DNA from: an uncultured Atopobiaceae bacterium
Lineage (GTDB): Bacteria; Actinomycetota; Coriobacteriia; Coriobacteriales; Atopobiaceae
DNA length: 9,242 nucleotides
Direction of reading: 5' to 3'
NCBI GenBank assembly: GCA_905233865.1
Contig: CAJOGH010000024.1
Location: 1-9,242 of the forward strand
The position numbers were made by a program, and so were the translations under genes. Under the pieces are notes generated by a model that saw only the letters and a program-made list of their open reading frames with translations, ran no database searches and was not told where the DNA came from. Each line of letters begins with the position of its first letter. Within the stretch, counting starts at the first letter, position 1. This document shows, piece by piece, positions 1 through 4,388 of this stretch.

Positions 1-173
1 GTTGCCAGCTGCCGCGATTGCTGTGCGGCTGGCGCGGCCTGAACCTGTTGCATGCCACCAAAGGGCAGCACGTTGCACAGTGCGACCAGCGTGACGACAA
101 GAGCCACAGCTGCCGCGAATCGTCGCGCAAGGGCCAAGCGTAGCGGGTCTGATGATGTGCGATGCCTGCTCAT
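1..173 (-). CDS. Secreted protein, N-terminal fragment (signal peptide)
   Basis: This is the first 57 codons of a minus-strand gene that runs off the left edge. The ATG is the reverse complement of positions 171-173. The product starts MSRHRTSSDPLRLALARR, followed by a hydrophobic segment of about residues 19-38 (FAAAVALVVTLVALCNVLPF) and a likely signal peptidase I site after VQA (residue 46, VQA|AP). The mature protein therefore begins with an Ala/Gln-rich stretch, as many exported actinobacterial proteins do. A GGAG lies 12 nt upstream of the ATG and a GGGG lies 5 nt upstream, so the start is reasonable. A plausible promoter lies about 30 nt upstream. Too little of the mature part is present to name a function; a cell-wall enzyme or surface protein is possible. 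I am confident that it is a real exported-protein start because basic residues, hydrophobic core and cleavage site come in the right order. Confidence 0.72.
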   Translation of the reverse strand, partial: MSRHRTSSDPLRLALARRFAAAVALVVTLVALCNVLPFGGMQQVQAAPAAQQSRQLA

Positions 174-203
174 GGGATCCCCAATCTCCAGAGGTGCCTC
201 ATC

Positions 204-232
204 TTTATAAGTGTACCAACAGGTTTGATTAA
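204..232 (-). promoter_or_regulatory. Candidate sigma-70-type promoter for the leftmost secreted-protein gene
   Basis: On the minus strand a TATAAA -10 box (204-209) sits 17 bp from a weak TTAATC -35 box (227-232). This is the most AT-rich patch of the 5' region and lies about 30 bp upstream of the ATG at 173. The -35 match is poor, so the call rests mainly on the -10 box, the spacing and the position. Confidence 0.4.
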
Positions 233-315
233 GGCTGTGAGCGTTTAGGCTAGTGGCACGAGGCTCTTGTCGGCCGTAACGCCTGCCGATTGGTCGGCCG
301 CGGCGCGCCCGCTCG

Positions 316-327
316 ACACTATAGTGT
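316..327. promoter_or_regulatory. 12-bp perfect palindrome (ACACTATAGTGT) upstream of the dehydrogenase
   Basis: ACACTATAGTGT is a perfect palindrome centred 54 bp upstream of the dehydrogenase ATG. It contains TATAGT, which could serve as a -10 box, but no convincing -35 box lies 16-18 bp before it. It could be a promoter core overlapped by an operator, or chance. The rest of the 174-375 gap shows only a GTCGGCCG octamer that occurs twice (about 269-276 and 293-300). Confidence 0.3.
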
Positions 328-375
328 GCTTGGATTTTGGCTGCCCGCGGCGCGGGCTCGGCGTTAGGAGCGCAC

Positions 376-1536
376 ATGATCGAGCAGTTTGTCTATGACG
401 TACCCACGCGCGTGCTGTTTGGCCACGGGGCCTTGGGGCAGCTTGGCGACGAGCAGCTTCCCGGCAAGCGCGCGCTCGTGATGATATCGGGCGGCGGCTC
501 CATGCGTCGTCACGGGCAGTACGACGCGCTGGTGGCCCAGCTTGATCGCGCGGGCGTCGAGCACGTCCTGTTTGACCAGGTGCGCCCCAACCCCACCAAC
601 GTGAACGTCGATGACGCCGCCGCGATGGTCAAGAGCGAGGGCTGCGACTTTGTCGTTGCCCTGGGCGGCGGCTCGGTTATGGACGCGGCAAAGGTCGTGT
701 GCATCGTGGCCAACAACGACGGCTGCTGCTGGGACTACGCGCCCTCCAGTTCTGGCGGCGGCCGCAAGCCGGAGCGCCCCGCGCTGCCGTTGGTGTGCGT
801 GACCACGAGCGCTGGCACTGGCTCAGAGATCGACGACGGCTCGGTCATCTCCAACGACGAGACGCAGGAGAAGACCGGCATGAGCACGATCTTCCCCACG
901 CTTTCGGTCGTCGACCCCGACCTCATGATGAGCGTGCCGCCCACCTTTACCGCCTACCAGGGCATGGACACGTTCTTCCACGCGGCCGAGTCGGTGATCA
1001 ACCGCACTGAGCACGTCGTGGGCGAGATGTTCGCGCTCAAGGCCATCGAGCTCGTGGCGCGCTACCTGCCGCGCGCGGTGGTGGACGGCTCTGACCGCGA
1101 GGCCCGCTACCACATGGCTATTGCCAACACGCTCGCGGGCTATTACATGCTCTGCACCTCCGAGCACATCATGGAGCACTCCCTGGGCAGCAACCACCCC
1201 GAGCTTCCGCACGGCGCGGGCCTCATCATGCTGAGCCACGAGTACTACGACTTCTTTGCCCAGCGTAAGGCGGCCGAGGGGCAGATGGTCAAGATGGCGC
1301 GCGCCATGGGCGTCGATGACGCCACGAGCGGGGCTGACTTCGTGGCTGCGCTCGACCGGCTTATCGAGGCCGTGGGCTGCGCCGACCTTGCCATGAGCGA
1401 CTATGGCATCCTGCGCGAGGAGCTTGGTGACGCCACGCGCCGCTACCACGAGGTGCGCGGCGGCAATCCCAATGGCGACCCCGTCAAGCTGACCGACGAC
1501 GACATCTACGGGATTTACGAGCGCAGCTACCGGTAG
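376..1536 (+). CDS. Iron-containing (group III) alcohol dehydrogenase, butanol-dehydrogenase-like
   Basis: The 386-residue product, close to the usual length of about 380-390 for the family, is a cytoplasmic NAD(P)-dependent alcohol/aldehyde oxidoreductase. The N-terminal Rossmann-like half carries GGGSVMDAAK (residues 97-106), the nucleotide-binding signature. The helical C-terminal half carries the metal ligands: D198 and H202 in GMDTFFHAAE, then H268 in MEHSLG and H279 in LPHGAG. All four expected ligands are present, so it should be active. The frame is open upstream to a TTG at 337, but the ATG at 376 has TAGGAG (365-370) five bases ahead and starts with the family-typical MIEQFVYDVPTRVLFG, so I chose it. 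It is transcribed alone. In a fermentative anaerobe it probably reduces an aldehyde to the alcohol to reoxidise NAD(P)H. The substrate cannot be read from sequence; butanol, 1,2-propanediol-type or glycerol-type substrates all occur in the superfamily. Confidence 0.93.
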   Translation: MIEQFVYDVPTRVLFGHGALGQLGDEQLPGKRALVMISGGGSMRRHGQYDALVAQLDRAGVEHVLFDQVRPNPTNVNVDDAAAMVKSEGCDFVVALGGGSVMDAAKVVCIVANNDGCCWDYAPSSSGGGRKPERPALPLVCVTTSAGTGSEIDDGSVISNDETQEKTGMSTIFPTLSVVDPDLMMSVPPTFTAYQGMDTFFHAAESVINRTEHVVGEMFALKAIELVARYLPRAVVDGSDREARYHMAIANTLAGYYMLCTSEHIMEHSLGSNHPELPHGAGLIMLSHEYYDFFAQRKAAEGQMVKMARAMGVDDATSGADFVAALDRLIEAVGCADLAMSDYGILREELGDATRRYHEVRGGNPNGDPVKLTDDDIYGIYERSYR

Positions 1537-1569
1537 CTCTTATCGGCATAAGCTGTATGCCGATAAGAG
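1537..1569 (+). terminator. Perfect 14-bp hairpin directly after the dehydrogenase stop
   Basis: Positions 1537-1550 (CTCTTATCGGCATA) are exactly complementary to 1556-1569, with a 5-nt loop (agctg). The stem begins at the base after the TAG stop. No T-tract follows on either strand, so it is not a textbook intrinsic terminator. It may be a U-less actinobacterial terminator, an mRNA 3'-end stabiliser or, as DNA, an operator. Its position argues for a role at the 3' end of the dehydrogenase mRNA. Confidence 0.55.
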
Positions 1570-1601
1570 TGGCAAAGGCGTGTTTTGCGAGCATATTTGG
1601 G

Positions 1602-1610
1602 TGGTAGAAT
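1602..1610 (+). promoter_or_regulatory. Extended -10 promoter of the prepilin gene
   Basis: TGGTAGAAT at 1602-1610 is a TAGAAT -10 box with the extended TGN motif. The best -35-like element (TTGCGA, 1585-1590) is only 14 bp away, so the promoter probably depends on the extended -10. The predicted transcript would start near 1617, giving a leader of about 60 nt before the ATG at 1676. Confidence 0.5.
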
Positions 1611-1624
1611 AATGGACACCTAAT

Positions 1625-1643
1625 AGGCTCATCTTTTGAGCCT
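1625..1643 (+). promoter_or_regulatory. Leader hairpin in the prepilin 5' UTR
   Basis: AGGCTC (1625-1630) pairs with GAGCCT (1638-1643) around a 7-nt loop, within the first nucleotides of the predicted transcript. A second AGCCT (1658-1662), just before the GGGGGTG ribosome binding site (1664-1670), could pair with the same left arm, so two alternative stems are possible. It could be a 5'-end stabilising stem or a small translational switch. It matches no riboswitch class I know. Confidence 0.35.
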
Positions 1644-1675
1644 GGGTCTGCAAATGAAGCCTTGGGGGTGTTCAC

Positions 1676-2701
1676 ATGATGGGCCATGACGTTTTGCGCG
1701 GGCGCGCTCATAGCCGCCGCTCTGATTGGGGCTTTACCCTGATGGAGATGCTCATCGTGGTGGCCATCATCGCCATTCTCGTGGCTGTTGCCATCCCCAT
1801 CTTTACCGGTCAGCTGGAGCGTAGCCGTGAGGCCACCGACCTTGCCAACGTGCGCTCGGCCTACGCGGAGCTCACCTATGCCGCCATGGCGGACGATGCC
1901 AACGCCAAGTATCACGACAAGACCATCAAGCAGGCGGACGGTTCGTTCAAGGTCGTCGTCGAGCCGCTCGCGCAGCGCGAGGACGGGTGGTCGACGGACG
2001 TCTCGCAGATCAACATTGGTAGCGTGCCGTCGAGCAGCTGGTACGGGACACCGACGGCCGAGGGCTCGTGCACGCTGACGTTTGACCCCAACAGCCAGAC
2101 GGTGGCGATCGACTGGCGCGGCTACGACCACATGTCGCTCATGGAGCTGCACAACGTGGACAACGAGGCGCGCATTGCCAAGGACCAGGAGACGCTCAAG
2201 GCGCTGGGCCAGGCCATCCTTGCCAAGGGGTGGACCAAGGAGGAGCTGAACGCCAAGCTGGGGATCCTTACCAGTGGCGGCCTGCGCATCGCGGACTACT
2301 ACCAGCTCAAGACCGGCAGCTTTGACGGCGACTACTCGTCGGCGGGCTTCAAGATCACGGCCAACAACTCTGGAGAGCTCATGGCGCTGCTGCAGAGCGT
2401 GGGCTACAACGCGGGCGACACGCTGGAGAGCGGGCCTGCCGCGGCCAGCAACGTGCGCAACTCCACGGACACGACGTACTCCAACTCGCTGTTCTACTCG
2501 GACCAGCTTGCCACCAACAACTACAGCAACAACGGGACGACCTACGACATCAACGCGACCAAGCGCTCGATCATCATCCAGGACATCAAGACGGACTCGT
2601 CGGGCAAGGTCACGTCGTTCACGCTGTACTCCAAGGCCATGGACAACCAGGCCAACATGTCGCAGCAGGACATGGCCAAGTTCCGGTTCAACATCAAGTA
2701 G
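1676..2701 (+). CDS. Type IV prepilin-like surface protein (class III signal peptide)
   Basis: The 341-residue product has a prepilin leader ending in G19 followed by FTLMEML. Prepilin peptidase should cut after G19, leaving F20 as residue +1 and E24 as the conserved +5 glutamate. The hydrophobic helix runs from about residue 20 to 43 (containing LIVVAIIAILVAVAIPIF), then QLERSREATDLANVRSAYAEL, the amphipathic extension typical of pilins. The remaining region of about 290 residues is long for a major pilin and rich in Ser, Thr, Asn and Gly in its last third. It has a single cysteine (C132), so no internal disulfide. The start has GGGGGTG (1664-1670) five bases ahead; an adjacent second ATG (1679) is possible. 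The gene has its own promoter and terminator. No PilB, PilC or PilD-type gene is nearby, so the assembly machinery must lie elsewhere. It could be a minor or adhesive pilin, a pseudopilin of a secretion system, or a major pilin with an enlarged head. Confidence 0.88.
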   Translation: MMGHDVLRGRAHSRRSDWGFTLMEMLIVVAIIAILVAVAIPIFTGQLERSREATDLANVRSAYAELTYAAMADDANAKYHDKTIKQADGSFKVVVEPLAQREDGWSTDVSQINIGSVPSSSWYGTPTAEGSCTLTFDPNSQTVAIDWRGYDHMSLMELHNVDNEARIAKDQETLKALGQAILAKGWTKEELNAKLGILTSGGLRIADYYQLKTGSFDGDYSSAGFKITANNSGELMALLQSVGYNAGDTLESGPAAASNVRNSTDTTYSNSLFYSDQLATNNYSNNGTTYDINATKRSIIIQDIKTDSSGKVTSFTLYSKAMDNQANMSQQDMAKFRFNIK

Positions 2702-2726
2702 CTGTTGGTTTTCATACGATTGCTGG

Positions 2727-2756
2727 CGCGCGCCCGGGTTGTCCCCCGGGCGCGTG
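2727..2756 (+). terminator. GC-rich hairpin terminator after the prepilin gene
   Basis: CGCGCCCGGG (2729-2738) pairs perfectly with CCCGGGCGCG (2745-2754) around a 6-nt loop; a G-T wobble and a further C-G pair can extend the stem to 2727-2756. It lies 25 bp after the stop codon. Downstream there is only a loosely T-rich run (2760-2769). It also separates the prepilin unit from the rmlC promoter. Confidence 0.7.
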
Positions 2757-2767
2757 ACGTTGGTTGT

Positions 2768-2794
2768 TTGAAGGCGGCGATTTGCGCCTACAAT
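2768..2794 (+). promoter_or_regulatory. Candidate promoter of rmlC
   Basis: TACAAT (2789-2794) is a good -10 box about 40 bp before the rmlC ATG. A TTGAAG -35-like hexamer (2768-2773) lies 15 bp upstream, which is short; TTGTTT (2764-2769) at 19 bp is the alternative. Confidence 0.42.
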
Positions 2795-2834
2795 CGACTT
2801 GGCCGCAAAGCGAGTTCGTAAGGAGCGTACGCAC

Positions 2835-3401
2835 ATGTCTGACGTGATCGAGTCTGGCAACTTCACCTTTACCAAGACGTCCATCGACGGGGTCATCGTC
2901 GTTGATGCCAAGGCGTATGGCGACGCTCGCGGCTACTTCATGGAGACTTACAAGCGCCCGGACTTTGTGGCCGGCGGCATTGACGTCGAGTTCGTTCAGG
3001 ACAACCAGAGCGCTAGCACCAAGGGCGTGCTGCGTGGCCTGCACTTCCAGATCAACCACCCGCAGTCCAAGCTCGTGCGCGTCGTTGAGGGTGAGGTCTT
3101 TGACGTTGCCGTTGACTTGCGTCCCGGCAGCCCCACCTATGGCAAGTGGGAGGGCGTCGTCCTGTCCGCGGAGAACCACCGTCAGTTCTTCATTCCGCGC
3201 GGCTTTGCGCACGGCTTCTACGTCATGAGCGAGACGGCCGTCTTTTGCTACAAGTGCGACGACGTGTACCACCCCAACGACGAGGGTGGCCTGATGTGGA
3301 ACGACCCCGAGATCGGCATCGAGTGGCCGCTTGTTGACGGCGTTGAGGTCAATCTGTCCGACAAGGACAAGGTGCACCCGCCCCTGAGCGAGCTGCGCTA
3401 G
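2835..3401 (+). CDS. rmlC: dTDP-4-dehydrorhamnose 3,5-epimerase (RmlC)
   Basis: This 188-residue cytoplasmic cupin enzyme epimerises dTDP-4-keto-6-deoxy-glucose at C3 and C5, the third step of dTDP-L-rhamnose synthesis. Visible family signatures are GDARGYF (29-35), GVLRGLHFQ with the catalytic histidine H70, VDLRPGSPTYGKWEG (93-107), FIPRGFAHGF (119-128), the Y139 region (CYKCDDVYHP) expected to hold the catalytic tyrosine, and WNDPEIGIEWP (155-165). D178 in the SDKD motif fits the aspartate partner of the histidine. The length matches the family. The frame stays open 12 codons upstream, but the ATG at 2835 follows TAAGGAG with a 9-nt spacer and fits the family start. RmlA, RmlB and RmlD are not in the window, so this gene is separate from the rest of its pathway or they lie elsewhere. 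It converges on the dipeptidase gene, and the two stop codons overlap. Confidence 0.95.
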   Translation: MSDVIESGNFTFTKTSIDGVIVVDAKAYGDARGYFMETYKRPDFVAGGIDVEFVQDNQSASTKGVLRGLHFQINHPQSKLVRVVEGEVFDVAVDLRPGSPTYGKWEGVVLSAENHRQFFIPRGFAHGFYVMSETAVFCYKCDDVYHPNDEGGLMWNDPEIGIEWPLVDGVEVNLSDKDKVHPPLSELR

Positions 3402-4195
3402 GCGCGCGCCACGCTCCCCGTTGCCACGGGGAAGTCAAAGAAGGTGTTGGGGAAGGGCTCGTTTGCGAGCTTGAAGTGCCACCACTCCGTCGCGAGCGGG
3501 TCGAAGCCGGCGTTGACCATGATGTCGCGCAGGATCATGCGGTTGTTGTACTGCTCGTCCGTGATGGTCGCGCGGTAGTCGGGGTGCGAGGGCTCGCCAA
3601 AGTAGTCAAAGGTTCCGCCCATGTCCACGTCGCGCCCCAGGTTCATGTCAAAGAGCGTGAGGTCGATGGCCGCGCCGCGGCTGTGGCCGCTGCGGTGGTC
3701 AATGTAGCCCTGGTCAAAGAGGACGGACTTGTCCAGCTCGGGATAGAAGTACTGCTTCATGCGCGTGTCGCCGAGGTCCTCGGCCCAGCGCTCGAAGTGG
3801 TTGACCGCGCGCTGCGGGCGGTAGGCGTCCCAGATCTTGAGGCGGTAGCCGCGCGCGATGGCGTCGTCGGACGCGCGCTTGAGCGCCTCCGCCGACTCCT
3901 TGCAGGTGATGGCGATGGGCTCCTCGTAGCCGTCGATGCGGTCGCCCACGAAGTTGTAGGTGCCAAAGTAGCGGATCTCCAGGATGACGTCGGGCACCAC
4001 GTCGGCAATGAGCACGAAGTCGCTCGCGTCGGTGGACTCGGTGCGGCCGTCCGATGCGGTCGTGGTGGCGGGAGGCGTCGCGGCTGCCTGCGTGGCCTGC
4101 TGGGCGCAACCGCCAAGGACGAGCGCTCCCGCAAGGCTCGCGAGCGTGGCGCCGCTGCCTTGGAGCATTTCGCGACGGGTCATTGTCTTCTTCAT
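3398..4195 (-). CDS. VanX-type D-alanyl-D-alanine dipeptidase, Tat-exported lipoprotein (peptidase M15D)
   Basis: The 265-residue zinc peptidase should split D-Ala-D-Ala or a closely related D,D-dipeptide. The N-terminus carries a twin-arginine motif, TRREML (residues 6-11), a modest hydrophobic region and a lipobox LGGC with lipidation at C30, so the mature enzyme should be anchored outside the membrane. A Thr/Ala-rich linker (31-55) leads to the catalytic domain. All VanX active-site residues are recognisable: R126 in DAYRP, zinc ligands H171 and D178 in SGHSRGAAID, catalytic E237 and zinc ligand H240 in EWWHF. The spacing (45, 7 and 3 residues) equals that of R71, H116, D123, E181 and H184 in VanX. 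AAAGGA lies 7 nt before the ATG; a start at M5 is also possible. No VanR, VanS, VanH or VanA-type gene is nearby, so it is more likely a peptidoglycan turnover or nutrient enzyme than a glycopeptide resistance determinant. Confidence 0.92.
   Translation of the reverse strand: MKKTMTRREMLQGSGATLASLAGALVLGGCAQQATQAAATPPATTTASDGRTESTDASDFVLIADVVPDVILEIRYFGTYNFVGDRIDGYEEPIAITCKESAEALKRASDDAIARGYRLKIWDAYRPQRAVNHFERWAEDLGDTRMKQYFYPELDKSVLFDQGYIDHRSGHSRGAAIDLTLFDMNLGRDVDMGGTFDYFGEPSHPDYRATITDEQYNNRMILRDIMVNAGFDPLATEWWHFKLANEPFPNTFFDFPVATGSVARA
3415..3432 (+). terminator. Possible rmlC terminator inside the 3' end of the dipeptidase gene
   Basis: TCCCCGT (3415-3421) pairs with ACGGGGA (3426-3432) around a tgcc loop, 14 bp after the rmlC stop. 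It overlaps the last codons of the convergent dipeptidase gene, leaving no separate intergenic space for a terminator. No T-tract follows. A GGCGCGCGCC palindrome (3401-3410) directly abuts the stop codons and could also form structure. Confidence 0.35.
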
Positions 4196-4248
4196 GGCGT
4201 CGTCCTTTCGCTGGCTGCGCGCCGCGGGCGCGCGGATGGAGGCTCTTA

Positions 4249-4281
4249 TCTATATACTTATACGCACGAGTACGCGGTACT
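4249..4281 (-). promoter_or_regulatory. AT-rich promoter zone of the dipeptidase gene with a 13-bp palindrome
   Basis: Upstream of the dipeptidase the minus strand has a run of possible -10 boxes (TATAAG at 4257-4262, TATAGA at 4249-4254), but no clear -35 box. At 4269-4281 AGTAC-gcg-GTACT forms a perfect interrupted palindrome. It lies in the divergent gap between this gene and the glycosyltransferase, where a regulator could reach both promoters. Confidence 0.3.
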
Positions 4282-4337
4282 ATCCTAGCCTTGCTTTAAG
4301 ATTGCGTCTGTGATTTGCGCGAATGGACGTGCCCTAG

Positions 4338-4345
4338 TGTAGAAT
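4338..4345 (+). promoter_or_regulatory. Candidate -10 promoter of the galactofuranosyltransferase gene
   Basis: TGTAGAAT at 4338-4345 contains a TAGAAT -10 box, identical to the one before the prepilin gene, about 44 bp upstream of the ATG at 4389. A TTGCGC (4315-4320) lies 19 bp away as a weak -35 candidate. Confidence 0.42.
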
Positions 4346-4388
4346 CGCACGTGAACAGTATTCTTCCTTTCACCTCGGAGGGTCGTCG

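Noticed and set aside
337..375. Upstream TTG start extending the alcohol dehydrogenase by 13 residues
   Set aside because: The extension is low-complexity (Ala/Gly), has no ribosome binding site, and the ATG at 376 has a well-placed AGGAG and the family-typical N-terminus.
1617..1675. Possible c-di-GMP-I (GEMM) riboswitch before the prepilin gene
   Set aside because: These riboswitches often precede pilin genes, but the leader of about 60 nt is too short and lacks the conserved core and tetraloop-receptor segments.
1484..2911. Long open frame on the minus strand across the prepilin gene
   Set aside because: It is antisense to a clear prepilin gene and rich in Arg/Val/His repeats typical of a high-GC shadow frame. 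It has no domain or ribosome binding site.
3398..4195. Glycopeptide (van) resistance cluster
   Set aside because: Only a VanX-like enzyme is present. There are no VanH, VanA/B or VanRS genes, and the signal peptide points to an extracytoplasmic role.
3476..4288. Plus-strand open frame opposite the dipeptidase gene
   Set aside because: The dipeptidase has signal peptide, lipobox and all active-site residues; the opposing frame is Val/Ala/Arg-rich noise.
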